From an uncultured Paracoccaceae bacterium (GTDB lineage: Bacteria > Pseudomonadota > Alphaproteobacteria > Rhodobacterales > Rhodobacteraceae), in assembly GCA_943787985.1 (NCBI GenBank), contig CALSOO010000006.1, positions 411,996 through 475,995 of the forward strand: a DNA stretch of 64,000 bases. Direction: 5' to 3'. Below are positions 8,717 through 18,323 of this stretch, piece after piece; the first letter of the stretch is position 1; every line of letters starts with the position of its first letter. A program made the translations under genes and the position numbers. The notes below the pieces were generated by a model. The model saw nothing but the letters and a program-made list of their open reading frames with translations, ran no database searches and had not been told where the DNA came from.

Positions 8717-10435
8717 TTAGGCGCGCTGCCCCGCAAAGCGTTCTTGCCAGTCTTCGCGTTGCTCGTCGCTGATTTTGGCAAAGCTGACCTCTGGAACAGT
8801 GAAGGCGTGCCCGACGGGCAGTTGCCCCAAGCTTGCGGCCACGTCCGTGGGCCACGCGGCATCGGTGGCGTTCATGGTTTCGAGCAGGGTTGCACTGGCA
8901 TCGGGGATGAAGGGGGCCGACAGTGTGGCGTAAAAGGCCACAAGGTTCAGCGCCAAACGGATTTGTGCGGCGGCCTGTTCGGGGTCTTCTTTGAACGTGG
9001 ACCAGGGCGCAACGGTTTGCAGGTATTCGTTTCCTGCGGTCCAGATCGCCCGCAATTCTGCGGCGGCTTTGCGCACTTCGATGGCGTCCATGTGCTCTTG
9101 ATATTGGCCCAGACGTTTTTGCAGGTCTGCGATCAGGGCGTTTTCGACGTCGCCGTATGCCCCGCCGGCGGGGACTGTTTCGTCGAACTTGGAACGGCAG
9201 AATTTGGTGACGCGTGACACGAAGTTGCCCAAGACATCCGCGAGGTCCTTGTTCACGGATTGCTGGAAATTTTCCCACGTGAATTCGCTGTCCGAGCTTT
9301 CGGGCGCGTGGCTCAACAACCACCAGCGCCAGTAGTCCGGCGGCAACAGTTCAAGGGCCTGATCCATGAAAATCCCGCGCCCTTGGCTGGTGGAGAATTG
9401 CCCCCCGTCATAGTTGAGATAGTTGAATGATTTCAGGTGGTCGACCATCTTCCACGGCTCTCCCGAGCCAAGGATCGTGGCCGGAAAACTGAGCGTGTGA
9501 AACGGCACGTTATCCTTGCCCATGAACTGGGTGTATTGCACGTCGTGCGCGCCTTTGTCCGTGCGCCACCAGCTTTCCCAGTCGGCGTCGCTCAACCCGT
9601 TTGCCGCCGCCCATTCCCCTGCACAGGCGATGTATTCGATGGGTGCGTCGAACCAGACGTAGAACACTTTGCCTTCCATGCCCGGCCAGTCTTTGGTCCC
9701 GTTTTTCACAGGGATGCCCCAATGCAGATCACGTGTGATCCCGCGGTCTCGCAATCCGTCCCCGTCGTGCAGCCACTTTTTGGCAATCGAGGTCGTCAGG
9801 ATGGGCCAGTCTTTTTTGCTGTCGATCCATGCGTTCAGATCGTCTTTGAGTTCGGATTGGCGCAGGAAAAGGTGTTTGGTTTCGCGCACTTCCAGATCGG
9901 TGGACCCTGAAATCGCCGAACGTGGCTCGACCAGGTCGGTCGGATCCAGCTGTTTGGTGCAGTTTTCGCATTGATCGCCGCGCGCTTTGTCGTAGGCGCA
10001 ATTGGGGCAGGTCCCTTCAATGTAGCGGTCGGGCAAAAACCGTCCGTCTGTGTTGGAATAGACCTGTTTTTCGCTCACCTCTTTGATCAGTCCGGCCTCT
10101 TGCAGCCGCCCTGCAAAATGTTGCGTCAGCGCGTGGTTTTGCGGGGAGGACGAGCGCCCGAAGTGGTCGAACGACAGGCGGAACCCCTCCGCGATTCTGG
10201 CTTGTACCGCATGCATTTCAGCGCAGTACTCATCCACCGGTTTGCCCGCTTTGGCGGCGGCCAGTTCTGCGGGTGTGCCGTGTTCGTCCGTGGCGCACAG
10301 GAACAACACCTCATTGCCCCGCGCCCGTTGATAGCGCGCAAACAGATCCGCGGGCAGTTGGCTGCCGATCAGGTTGCCAAGGTGTTTGATCCCGTTGATG
10401 TAGGGGATCGCCGAAGTGATGAGATGCCGTGTCAT
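8717..10435 (-). CDS. metG: Methionyl-tRNA synthetase
   Basis: This 572-residue class I aminoacyl-tRNA synthetase charges tRNA-Met. The HIGH-type motif is HLGN (residues 18-21). A zinc knuckle with two Cys-x-x-Cys pairs (CPNC and CENC) follows in the insertion. The KMSKS loop is replaced by FSTSQ in [11 protein letters not shown], a variant I recall from related synthetases. The C-terminal anticodon-binding helices are present, but the optional dimerisation domain is absent. The stop lies 4 bp from the convergent sulfotransferase stop. Confidence 0.96.
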   Translation of the reverse strand: MTRHLITSAIPYINGIKHLGNLIGSQLPADLFARYQRARGNEVLFLCATDEHGTPAELAAAKAGKPVDEYCAEMHAVQARIAEGFRLSFDHFGRSSSPQNHALTQHFAGRLQEAGLIKEVSEKQVYSNTDGRFLPDRYIEGTCPNCAYDKARGDQCENCTKQLDPTDLVEPRSAISGSTDLEVRETKHLFLRQSELKDDLNAWIDSKKDWPILTTSIAKKWLHDGDGLRDRGITRDLHWGIPVKNGTKDWPGMEGKVFYVWFDAPIEYIACAGEWAAANGLSDADWESWWRTDKGAHDVQYTQFMGKDNVPFHTLSFPATILGSGEPWKMVDHLKSFNYLNYDGGQFSTSQGRGIFMDQALELLPPDYWRWWLLSHAPESSDSEFTWENFQQSVNKDLADVLGNFVSRVTKFCRSKFDETVPAGGAYGDVENALIADLQKRLGQYQEHMDAIEVRKAAAELRAIWTAGNEYLQTVAPWSTFKEDPEQAAAQIRLALNLVAFYATLSAPFIPDASATLLETMNATDAAWPTDVAASLGQLPVGHAFTVPEVSFAKISDEQREDWQERFAGQRA

Positions 10436-10497
10436 GTCTGTCGCGCCTTTGTCAGCTTTGCGCCTGCTTTAGCAGGGCATCGGGCGCGGCGAAAGGG

Positions 10498-11721
10498 TTA
10501 GTCCCGTTTGCGGCTGCGTCCTGTCAGTCGCCCGATCAGGAACGATGTGCGCGGCGCATAGATATAGCGTGTCCGCTCTTTTGGTGTGGCGCGCACCCGC
10601 ATCCGCGTCAGTCCGTAGAGCACCAGCACTGCATGCCCCACCGCAATCATCACAAACAGCGCAGAGGGTCCGAAGTTTGTGATCAGGATCGAGGCCCCGT
10701 AGGGCGCCGCAATCGCGCCAAGTGCAAAGTAGAACATGAGTGCCGCAGAGAGTTCCACCCGTTCGGAATCATCCGCGAAATCATGGGCGTGGGCCGCCGC
10801 GACCGAATAGATCGGAAAGGATGTCATCCCAAAGAAGAACGCGGTGGCCATGATCCCTGTCGTCCCCAATCCGGTGACGGAGGCGCTGATCACGCAACTG
10901 ACAATGGCCGCGATGGACAGCCAGATCAGCACCCAGCGGCGGTCGAATTTGTCCGCCAGCCATCCTGCAGGGTATTGGGCCAGCGCCCCGCCCAGAACGA
11001 AGGCGGCCAGAAAATAGCCGATTTGCCCCGCGCTCAGCCCCACTTGTTGTCCATAAACGGGCCCCACCATACGAAAGGACGCGCTGGAGAGGGCCGCGAC
11101 CACAACCCCCGCCGCCGCGAGGGGGGAGCGTTCAAATGCCAGCCGGGGCCGCAAGCGCGGCGCTTTGGGCGTTTCGGGTTGTTTGGTCGTGGTCAATGTG
11201 ATCGGCAAAAGGGCCGCACAGCACAGGATTGCGAGCAGATTGTAGGACACGTAGCTTGCTGGTGTCAGCACCCCGATCATCAGCTGCGCGACCAGTGATC
11301 CGCTCATGTCCACGATACGGTAAGTGCCCATGGCCCGCCCGCGGGTTTCGTTGGTGACTTTGGCTTGGAGCCATGCCTCGATCACCGTATAGCACCCTGC
11401 CACGCAAAGCCCCGACGCCACCCGCATGGCCGCCCACGCGTAGGGGTCAAGGACCAGCATGTGGGCCAGCAATCCGATCGCCCCCGTCGCGGTAAAGGCG
11501 GCAAATGCACGGCTGTGTCCGATGCTGCCCATCAGGCGCGGTGCCCACCAGCATCCGATGAAGAATCCCAAGAAATGCGCGGACCCCAAAAGCCCGATTT
11601 GCTGCGTCGAATATCCAAGAACCGAGCCGGACAGCGCATCAAGGGGGCCAACCCCGCCTGAGCTGAGTTGCAACAGCACCGTGGATAAAAACAAGGCAGC
11701 AAAGGAGATTAAAAGGCGCAT
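10498..11721 (-). CDS. MFS transporter, YcaD-like
   Basis: This 407-residue inner-membrane protein has about twelve hydrophobic segments. The first starts at residue 3, and the usual Arg/Gly-rich loop follows the second segment (WWAPRLMGSIGHSRAFA). The fourth to fifth segments carry RVASGLCVAGCYTVIEAWLQ, and the overall style matches the YcaD group of efflux-type carriers. The substrate is not predictable. It sits 62 bp upstream of metG on the same strand and may be co-transcribed. Confidence 0.82.
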   Translation of the reverse strand: MRLLISFAALFLSTVLLQLSSGGVGPLDALSGSVLGYSTQQIGLLGSAHFLGFFIGCWWAPRLMGSIGHSRAFAAFTATGAIGLLAHMLVLDPYAWAAMRVASGLCVAGCYTVIEAWLQAKVTNETRGRAMGTYRIVDMSGSLVAQLMIGVLTPASYVSYNLLAILCCAALLPITLTTTKQPETPKAPRLRPRLAFERSPLAAAGVVVAALSSASFRMVGPVYGQQVGLSAGQIGYFLAAFVLGGALAQYPAGWLADKFDRRWVLIWLSIAAIVSCVISASVTGLGTTGIMATAFFFGMTSFPIYSVAAAHAHDFADDSERVELSAALMFYFALGAIAAPYGASILITNFGPSALFVMIAVGHAVLVLYGLTRMRVRATPKERTRYIYAPRTSFLIGRLTGRSRKRD

Positions 11722-11817
11722 AGCCCCTTAAGTGTGCGCCTATGTTTGTACGCTTCCTGTCGTGTATTCGACGCGGGGGCGTCGTTTTTGACTGCAGGCG
11801 TGTTTTTGTGATTTGAG

Positions 11818-12438
11818 TCAGGCCGCGCTCTCAAGGCGGGGGCCGGTCGTGTCGGGGCGGTGGGCAATGCGCCAGCTTTTGCGCGGGGCGGTGCGGGCGC
11901 GCAGGCGTTCCAGCTGCCACGCTGTGCCTTTGGGCCCATGAGCGGGATCAAGGGACCAACGGCTTTCCACGCCTTGTGCCCCCCCTTGTCCGGGGGTCAA
12001 CAACAGCCCGATGGGCGCGGCGCGGCGGCCTTGCCCTCCGGTTTCTGCCGCAAGGTGCATCCGGCGCACGTGGGTGAGCCCCGGCAACCCCGGCACATCC
12101 CCGACCGCCAAAGCCACAGCGCCCGATCGCAGGGATTCTTCCATGCTCCACAACACGTCCTCTGCGCGGCGTGGTGACACAAAGACCAGCCGCGCAGGGT
12201 CTATCACCTCTGCGAGACCGCAGGCATTGAGCCGGTCGGTGCCCCACGCAGGGCCAATCCACAGCACCGGACCGCTGGTCTGGGCCACAATCCACAGCGC
12301 AAACCGGTGCCGCGCCGTGCCGCAGGCCTCGTGCACACGCCCGTACCGCAGGCGCAGGTCTGGCGTATTGTCGAGCACAGGCAGCCCTGCGCCTGTTTGC
12401 AGGCTGGTGGATTTGAGGAGAGAATCAGCGGGTATCAT
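11818..12438 (-). CDS. ImuA-like SOS mutagenesis protein, orphan
   Basis: The 206-residue protein matches the RecA-like ImuA family of alphaproteobacteria. It has GRVHEACG near the N terminus, a PVLWIGPAWG strand-loop, VSPRRAEDVLWSMEESLRSG, and a C-terminal GVESRW segment. ImuA normally works with ImuB and DnaE2 in damage-induced mutagenesis, but neither is in this window; the next gene is an MFS transporter. A LexA box and promoter sit directly upstream, supporting SOS control. The predicted transcription start falls close to the ATG, so the mRNA may be leaderless. Confidence 0.72.
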   Translation of the reverse strand: MIPADSLLKSTSLQTGAGLPVLDNTPDLRLRYGRVHEACGTARHRFALWIVAQTSGPVLWIGPAWGTDRLNACGLAEVIDPARLVFVSPRRAEDVLWSMEESLRSGAVALAVGDVPGLPGLTHVRRMHLAAETGGQGRRAAPIGLLLTPGQGGAQGVESRWSLDPAHGPKGTAWQLERLRARTAPRKSWRIAHRPDTTGPRLESAA

Positions 12439-12454
12439 TTTTATGAATATAAGT

Positions 12455-12469
12455 GTTCTTTATTTGTTC
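12455..12469 (-). promoter_or_regulatory. LexA SOS box over the imuA-like promoter
   Basis: The sequence is GTTC-TTTATTT-GTTC on the plus strand, an exact match to the GTTC-N7-GTTC box known for alphaproteobacterial LexA. On the minus strand TTGAGA lies about 16 bp before TATATT, and the box falls between these -35 and -10 elements. TATATT ends 7 bases before the ATG at 12438. LexA bound here would block the promoter until DNA damage. Confidence 0.82.
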
Positions 12470-12548
12470 TCAAGTATATTTTTGAGCACTAACCTTGCGT
12501 TAGCTCTTTGGAGGCATAGGATGATGTCAACCGACGCAGGAGCCGCCA

Positions 12549-13592
12549 ATGAAGATGAAGATGCTGGGATGCTCGAAACTTGAAGTGTCCGAATTGTGCT
12601 TGGGGTCCATGACCTGGGGGTCTCAAAATTCTGCAGAAGATGCGCACGAGCAAATTGATCGCGCAATGGATGCAGGTATCAATTTTATCGATACCGCAGA
12701 AATGTATCCTGTTAATCCGATCAAAGAACGCACCATCGGGCGCACAGAGCGTATTGTTGGCTTGTGGTTTGAACGCGATATGCGCCGTGAGGAGGTTATC
12801 CTCGCCACCAAACACTCCGGTGAGGGGTTTGTGATGGTGCGGGAGGGGCAACCGATATCCGCCGAAACGATCCGCGTTGCGATTGAAGGGTCCTTGCGCC
12901 GCCTCAAAACGGATTACATCGACCTGTACCAGTTTCACTGGCCAAACCGTGGCAGCTATATGTTCCGCAAGAACTGGACATATGATCCATCAGGGCAAGA
13001 CCGTGCGGAAACGATTGCCCACATGGTAGAAACGATGGATGCCCTTCAAAAAGAGGTCAAACGCGGCACCATTCGCGCGTTTGGATTGAGCAATGAAAGT
13101 GCGTGGGGCACAGCGCAATGGCTGGCTGCCGCAGAGCGGACAGGCGGCCCTGCGCCCGTCAGCATTCAAAACGAATATTCAATGATGTGCCGTCTGTTTG
13201 ATACGGATCTGGCAGAGCTTTGCGCCAATGAAGGGGTGGATTTGCTGGCCTTTTCACCCTTGGCCACAGGGCTGCTGACGGGAAAATATCAGAACGGAAA
13301 AGTTCCGGATGACTCGCGTCTGACCCTGAGCCCTGATTTGGGGGGCCGTAAAACCGACCGCGCCTTTGCGGCTGTTGATGTTTATTTGGCCATCGCAAAG
13401 AAACATGGTCTGGATCCGTCGCAGATGGCTTTGGCATGGTGTTTGACCCGTCCATTCATGGGCAGCGTTATCTTTGGCGCGCGCACGATGGAACAGTTGG
13501 AAATCGCGATTGGCGCCGCAGACCTCACTTTGAGCGACGAGATATTGAAAGATATTGACGCGGCCCACCGTTTGCATCCGATGCCATATTGA
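12549..13592 (+). CDS. NADP(H)-dependent aldo-keto reductase, Tas-like
   Basis: This 347-residue TIM-barrel oxidoreductase resembles E. coli Tas in length and motif order. It has SELCLGSMTWGSQN at the start, GINFIDTAEMYPVNP with the catalytic Asp and Tyr, LKTDYIDLYQFHWPNR, and the C-terminal NADP-binding SVIFGARTMEQLE segment. A GCAGGAG Shine-Dalgarno precedes the ATG. The physiological substrate is unknown. It is divergent from the imuA-like gene, but the LexA box lies nearer the other gene. Confidence 0.85.
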   Translation: MKMKMLGCSKLEVSELCLGSMTWGSQNSAEDAHEQIDRAMDAGINFIDTAEMYPVNPIKERTIGRTERIVGLWFERDMRREEVILATKHSGEGFVMVREGQPISAETIRVAIEGSLRRLKTDYIDLYQFHWPNRGSYMFRKNWTYDPSGQDRAETIAHMVETMDALQKEVKRGTIRAFGLSNESAWGTAQWLAAAERTGGPAPVSIQNEYSMMCRLFDTDLAELCANEGVDLLAFSPLATGLLTGKYQNGKVPDDSRLTLSPDLGGRKTDRAFAAVDVYLAIAKKHGLDPSQMALAWCLTRPFMGSVIFGARTMEQLEIAIGAADLTLSDEILKDIDAAHRLHPMPY

Positions 13593-13615
13593 TGGGGCTT
13601 TAGGCCAAAGCTGGA

Positions 13616-14587
13616 TCAGGTAGTCGCGTTCTGCTGTGGTTTGTTTTGCCTGCGCATGTCCCGTGCGCAGACGCGAAAAGCCCGAAAGAATGCTCTGGAG
13701 AAGCTGGACTGTGATGTGAAGCCCGTGGCCAGCGCGATGTCTTGAACCGAATGCGGCGTTTGGATGACCTGCCGTTGTGCTTCAACCAGACGCAAGGTCA
13801 GATAGTGCTGCTGTGCCGTGATCCCGAGGGCAGATTTGAACTGCAATTGAAGGCCACGTGGACTGAGTCCCAAAGTTTTGCCAAGCTCTGCCAGTGGAAT
13901 GGGCGCATCTAGCGTATTTTCCATAATTTCGTGTGCGCGTGACACAATGTGAGAGTGACGCAGGCCAAGAGGTTGGCGCAATTGCGGACCCTCGGCTGCT
14001 GGACGATGATCTATCACGAAACTGCCCGCGACTTTACTGGCAAGCGCTGCGGAATGATCCAATTCGATCCGGTGCAACATCATGTCCAAGGTCGGGGCTG
14101 CCCCGGCACTTGTCATGCGATTTCCACAATAGACATAGCGCGCATTGGTGCTCAGCACTTGCGGGTAACTCATTGCAAAGGCTTCAAAATCTTCCCAATG
14201 GACAGTGGCGCGATGCCCGTCGAGCAAGCCTGACTGGGCCATCACCCACGGCCCTCCATCGACGCCCGCAACTGCGGCAGTCTGTCGGGCCAGTCTACTC
14301 ACACTTGCACAAAGCGTCGGCGTTGATTGCGCTGCCACATCAAATCCGGCCACAATCAAAAGCAGGTCACACCGCGTCACCCGCGCAATCGGAGCGCCAG
14401 GCACCCGCAGGCCGGATGTCAGCTCCACATCGTCCGTTGTCGGCGTCACAAACTGCCAATCATAAAGTTTTTGCCCCGCCTGCCGATTGGCCGCGCGCAA
14501 AGGGTCAACCAAGGCCGCAAAGCTCAAGGTGTTGCACTGATCCAGAACCAGCACCGTCGTCTTGATGATTTTTGCGAATTTGGTCAT
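13616..14587 (-). CDS. GlxA-family AraC-type regulator, CdhR-like
   Basis: The protein has 323 residues. The N-terminal half (about 10-170) is a DJ-1/PfpI-like domain, typical of GlxA regulators. The C-terminal half (about 220-315) carries two helix-turn-helix units of AraC type, including PLAELGKTLGLSPRGLQ and VQDIALATGFTSQSSFSRAF. In Pseudomonas, CdhR of this family activates carnitine dehydrogenase genes. Here the gene is divergent from an operon encoding the same pathway, so the same role is strongly suggested. The ligand is likely carnitine or a derivative (inference). Confidence 0.82.
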   Translation of the reverse strand: MTKFAKIIKTTVLVLDQCNTLSFAALVDPLRAANRQAGQKLYDWQFVTPTTDDVELTSGLRVPGAPIARVTRCDLLLIVAGFDVAAQSTPTLCASVSRLARQTAAVAGVDGGPWVMAQSGLLDGHRATVHWEDFEAFAMSYPQVLSTNARYVYCGNRMTSAGAAPTLDMMLHRIELDHSAALASKVAGSFVIDHRPAAEGPQLRQPLGLRHSHIVSRAHEIMENTLDAPIPLAELGKTLGLSPRGLQLQFKSALGITAQQHYLTLRLVEAQRQVIQTPHSVQDIALATGFTSQSSFSRAFFRAFRVCARDMRRQNKPQQNATT

Positions 14588-14675
14588 GAATATTTCGTAT
14601 TAAGGCAAGTGCTGTTTTAGTTTGCCCGCATTATCGACGGTAAAACAAGCACGCATGCCAAAAGGAATCCTGCCC

Positions 14676-15587
14676 ATGCCACTTTCGATGAACAAAGAGG
14701 TTTTTATCACCTGCGCTGTGACCGGTTCGGGTGGCACGCAGGACCGTAGCCCGCATGTTCCACGGTCTCCTAAACAGATTGCCGAAAGCTCAATTGCAGC
14801 GGCCAAAGCAGGCGCCGCAGTGGTCCATTGCCATGTGCGCGACCCCGAAACCGGTGCTCCAAGCCGCGATTTGACCTATTACCGCGAGGTCACCGATCGC
14901 ATCCGCGACGCCGATGTTGATGTTGTGCTGAACCTCACGGCGGGCATGGGCGGCGATATGGTCTTTGGTCCTTCCGATGCGCCGTTCCCATTGAACGAGG
15001 CGGGCACCGACATGGTCGGGGCGGCGGAACGTGTGGCGCATATCGCGGAATGTTTGCCCGAGATATGCACGCTGGATTGTGGCACGATGAATTTCGCCGA
15101 AGCCGACTATGTGATGACCAACACCCCCGGCATGCTGACATCTATGGGGCGGATGATGACGCAGCTGGGTGTGAAGCCCGAGATCGAAGCCTTTGACACA
15201 GGTCATTTATGGTATGCAAAACAATTGGTTGCGGATGGTGTTCTGGAAAGCCCAGCTTTGGTCCAATTGTGTATGGGCGTGCCGTGGGGTGCGCCGGATG
15301 ATTTGAATACGTTTATGGCGATGGTCAACAATGTCCCGCAGGACTGGACGTTTTCGGCCTTTGCGCTGGGGCGCAACCAGATGGCGTATGTCGCCGCGGC
15401 TGTTTTGGCAGGTGGCAATGTGCGTGTCGGGTTGGAAGACAATCTGTGGCTCGAGAAAGGCGTTTTGGCCGAGAACTATCAGCTTGTGGAACGCGCGCGC
15501 ACGATCATCGAGACCATGGGCGCCACCGTGATCGGCCCACAGGCGGTGCGCGAGAAATTGGGACTGCTCAAGCAGGCGCCAAAGTGA
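14676..15587 (+). CDS. BKACE enzyme, 3-dehydrocarnitine cleavage
   Basis: This beta-keto acid cleavage enzyme has 303 residues. The HCHVRD segment supplies zinc-binding histidines. LNLTAGMGG and LDCGTMNF follow, as in 3-keto-5-aminohexanoate cleavage enzymes. In carnitine operons it reacts 3-dehydrocarnitine with acetyl-CoA, giving acetoacetate and betainyl-CoA. The ATG at 14676 has AAAGGA nine bases upstream; ATGs at 14622, 14655 and 14688 are alternatives. It is first in a four-gene operon divergent from the CdhR-like regulator. Confidence 0.85.
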   Translation: MPLSMNKEVFITCAVTGSGGTQDRSPHVPRSPKQIAESSIAAAKAGAAVVHCHVRDPETGAPSRDLTYYREVTDRIRDADVDVVLNLTAGMGGDMVFGPSDAPFPLNEAGTDMVGAAERVAHIAECLPEICTLDCGTMNFAEADYVMTNTPGMLTSMGRMMTQLGVKPEIEAFDTGHLWYAKQLVADGVLESPALVQLCMGVPWGAPDDLNTFMAMVNNVPQDWTFSAFALGRNQMAYVAAAVLAGGNVRVGLEDNLWLEKGVLAENYQLVERARTIIETMGATVIGPQAVREKLGLLKQAPK

Positions 15588-16069
15588 TGTGGCGTGTCTG
15601 CGTTTTTGTCCTCGCTTTGACTGCATGTGCCGCGCCGCCCTCTGTTGAGCGATTTCGCGACACTGATGTGACATTGGCAGGCTCCACCCGTTTCGAGCCG
15701 CAAGCTTTTGCTGGAAAATGGGTGGTGCGCGCGCAATTTGATGGGGCTGTTCAGCCTAAAACCGTCTCTTTTTCGTATGATGGGGCGCAGACGCGAATGC
15801 AGACACAATCGCAGACGAAATCGCTTCAATGGCAAGGTCCGCTTGAGCGGTTCGGGCGCATGCGTCTTAAGAGCGGCGCGCAAGAGATGGATGTTGTGGT
15901 GCTTTGGGTGGACGAAGGGTTCCGTACGGCCAGCATTGGCACGCCGGATGGATCGTTTGGCTGGATTATTGATCGCGCGGCGCGCGGGGGTGCGGACCGC
16001 ATCAAGGCGGCCGGTGAAATACTGGCGTTCAATGGCTACGACGTAACCCGCCTGAACGTGACGCCGTGA
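15587..16069 (+). CDS. Lipocalin-like lipoprotein in the carnitine operon
   Basis: This 160-residue protein starts with a short hydrophobic leader ending in LTAC, a lipobox, so it is probably an outer- or inner-membrane-anchored lipoprotein. FAGKWVVRAQF matches the lipocalin GxW strand, and SFGWIIDR near the C terminus fits Blc-type lipocalins. Its ATG overlaps the BKACE stop (TGATG). A lipocalin among soluble catabolic enzymes is unexpected. It may bind acyl-carnitines or other hydrophobic ligands, but that is speculation. Confidence 0.68.
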   Translation: MWRVCVFVLALTACAAPPSVERFRDTDVTLAGSTRFEPQAFAGKWVVRAQFDGAVQPKTVSFSYDGAQTRMQTQSQTKSLQWQGPLERFGRMRLKSGAQEMDVVVLWVDEGFRTASIGTPDGSFGWIIDRAARGGADRIKAAGEILAFNGYDVTRLNVTP

Positions 16070-16101
16070 TGGCGGGGTTTGACAAAACGAAGGAAGATAA
16101 G

Positions 16102-17577
16102 ATGACGAATGTTGCAGCTGTCATAGGCGGTGGTGTTATTGGTGGCGGCTGGGCTGCACGGTTTTTGTTGAATGGCTGGGACGTGCGCGTCTTTGATCCT
16201 GATCCTGAAGCCGCACGCAAAATGGGCGAAGTGCTGGACAATGCCCGCCGCGCGATGCCGGGTTTGGTGGATGTGGCCTTGCCGCCGGAGGGGCAGTTGA
16301 GTTTTCATGCCACCATTGCGCAGGCCGTGACCGGCGCGCGGTGGATTCAGGAAAGTGTTCCAGAGCGTCTTGATATCAAACATAAAACACTGGCAGAGGT
16401 GCAGGCCGCATGTGGGCAGGATGCCATCATCGGCTCTTCCACGTCCGGTTTTAAACCCTCTGAATTGCAGAACGGCGCGCTGCGTCCGGAGCAGATCATG
16501 GTCTGCCATCCGTTCAACCCTGTCTACTTGATGCCTTTGATCGAGGTCGTTCCATCCCCTGTCACCAGCCCCGTCCACGTGGCCCGCGCCAAGGAGGTTT
16601 TGACCAGCCTTGGCCATTACCCGTTGCATGTGCGCAAAGAAATCGACGCCCATATTGCGGACCGTTTTTTGGAAGCCGTGTGGCGTGAAGCCTTGTGGTT
16701 GGTCAAGGACGGCGTGGCCACGACCGAAGAAATCGACAATTCCATTCGCTACGGCTTTGGCATTCGTTGGGCGCAGATGGGGTTGTTTGACACCTATCGC
16801 ACGGCGGGCGGCGAGGCGGGGATGCGTCATTTCATGGCGCAATTTGGCCCTGCGTTGAAATGGCCGTGGACCAAGCTGATGGATGTGCCCGAATTTACAG
16901 ACGAGTTGGTGGACTTGATCGCAGGTCAATCCGACGCGCAATCAGGTCACATGAGCATTTCCCAGATGTTGCGCACACGCGATGACAATCTGGTTGCGAT
17001 GATGCGGGCGTTAAAGTCTCAGGACTGGGGCGCGGGCGCGATTATGAACGCGCATGAACGACAGGTGCGCAGTGACACTGGAATGGACATTCGCATTGAA
17101 GGTTTGCCCGATGTCAGTGCGCCTTTGCTCACGGTGCGCCGTGCGGTTCCGCTGGATTGGACCGATTACAACGGGCACATGAACGAGGCGAAATACTTGC
17201 AGGCCTTTGGCGATGCGACCGACCGTTTCATGGAGATGATCGGTTGTGATGCCGCGTATATCGCCACAGGTGGCAGTTATTTTACCGCCGAAACCCACAT
17301 CCGCCACGTGGATGAAGCGCTGGCAGGTGCCGTGATCGAGGTGCGCACGCAGGTTCTGATGGGGCAAGGCAAGAAGATGCATTTGTGGCACGAGATGTAT
17401 GAAGGGGATCGTCTTTTGGCAACGGGCGAGCATTTCTTGTTGCATGTCAGTTTGCAGAGCCGCCGTCCGACCGATCCTTCGGCGGAGATTTTGGCCGCAC
17501 TGGGTCGTGTTGCCGAGGCGCACGCCGCATTGCCGACCCCTGAGGGTGCGGGTCGCGCTGTGGGGCAACGCCCGTGA
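16102..17577 (+). CDS. Carnitine 3-dehydrogenase fused to betainyl-CoA thioesterase
   Basis: The 491-residue protein has two parts. The first (about 1-320) is a 3-hydroxyacyl-CoA dehydrogenase-type NAD enzyme, with GGGVIGGG at residues 9-16 and the HPFNPVYLMPLIEVV segment. It oxidises L-carnitine to 3-dehydrocarnitine. The second (about 335-480) is a hotdog thioesterase with WTDYNGHMNEAKYL, expected to hydrolyse betainyl-CoA to glycine betaine. The ATG at 16102 has GAAGGA upstream. The fusion joins the first and last steps of the route in one chain. Confidence 0.88.
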   Translation: MTNVAAVIGGGVIGGGWAARFLLNGWDVRVFDPDPEAARKMGEVLDNARRAMPGLVDVALPPEGQLSFHATIAQAVTGARWIQESVPERLDIKHKTLAEVQAACGQDAIIGSSTSGFKPSELQNGALRPEQIMVCHPFNPVYLMPLIEVVPSPVTSPVHVARAKEVLTSLGHYPLHVRKEIDAHIADRFLEAVWREALWLVKDGVATTEEIDNSIRYGFGIRWAQMGLFDTYRTAGGEAGMRHFMAQFGPALKWPWTKLMDVPEFTDELVDLIAGQSDAQSGHMSISQMLRTRDDNLVAMMRALKSQDWGAGAIMNAHERQVRSDTGMDIRIEGLPDVSAPLLTVRRAVPLDWTDYNGHMNEAKYLQAFGDATDRFMEMIGCDAAYIATGGSYFTAETHIRHVDEALAGAVIEVRTQVLMGQGKKMHLWHEMYEGDRLLATGEHFLLHVSLQSRRPTDPSAEILAALGRVAEAHAALPTPEGAGRAVGQRP

Positions 17578-18323
17578 AACGTGTTTTGATCACGGCAGGC
17601 GCCTCTGGCATCGGCTTTGCTATGGGCGAGGCCTTTGCCGCCGCAGGGTTCCGCGTGAGCATCACCGATGTGGATGAGGCGGCCTTGGATGCGGCCCCCG
17701 GCGCATGGGATTGCCACATCGCTGACGCCGCCGATGAAGCCCAAATGGCAAAAGTGTTCAGCCAGTTGGGCGGCGGTTTGGATGTGCTGTGCGCCAATGC
17801 CGGCATTGCAGGTCCCACCGCCTTGATCGAGGACACAGGGCTGGAGGATTGGAAGAACTGCGTCAGCGTGAACCTTGAAGGCGCGTTTGTTGCCCTCAAA
17901 CACGCCGCCCCGATCATGAAAGCCGCCAAGTCGGGATCGGTTATTCTGACCTCATCGACGGCGGGTATTTACGGATATCCCAACCGCGCCCCGTATTCAG
18001 CGGCCAAATGGGGCATCATCGGTTTGATGAAGACGTTCGCGATGGAGGCGGGCCCGTATGGCGTGCGCGCCAATGCGATCTGCCCCGGTGCAGTTGAAGG
18101 GCCGCGCATGCAAGGCGTTCTGGCACGCGAGGCCGTCCAAAAAGGTATGTCGGCGCAAGAGGTTTACGATGGCTATGCGCAGGGCACCTCGATGCGGGCT
18201 TGGGTGACGGCACAAGACATTGCCAACATGGCGGTTTTCCTTGGCTCTGATGCGGCGCGGATGGTGTCGGGCCAAGTGATCGCGGTGGACGGGCACACTG
18301 AAAACCCGGATCCAAAGGTCTAG
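17574..18323 (+). CDS. SDR family oxidoreductase
   Basis: This 249-residue Rossmann protein has the short-chain dehydrogenase signature: TAGASGIG at the start, CANAGIAG, a catalytic Ser in LTSSTAGIYG, and Tyr/Lys in YSAAK. The GTG start at 17574 overlaps the preceding TGA. As the last gene of the carnitine operon it may act on D-carnitine or another hydroxylated betaine, but the sequence does not prove this. Its stop lies inside a CTAG shared with the convergent XRE gene. Confidence 0.85.
   Translation: MKRVLITAGASGIGFAMGEAFAAAGFRVSITDVDEAALDAAPGAWDCHIADAADEAQMAKVFSQLGGGLDVLCANAGIAGPTALIEDTGLEDWKNCVSVNLEGAFVALKHAAPIMKAAKSGSVILTSSTAGIYGYPNRAPYSAAKWGIIGLMKTFAMEAGPYGVRANAICPGAVEGPRMQGVLAREAVQKGMSAQEVYDGYAQGTSMRAWVTAQDIANMAVFLGSDAARMVSGQVIAVDGHTENPDPKV

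Noticed and set aside
11770..11789. Intrinsic terminator GACGC-GGGG-GCGTC plus T tract on the plus strand
   Set aside because: Both flanking genes are on the minus strand and no plus-strand gene ends here, so its role is unclear and it may be chance.
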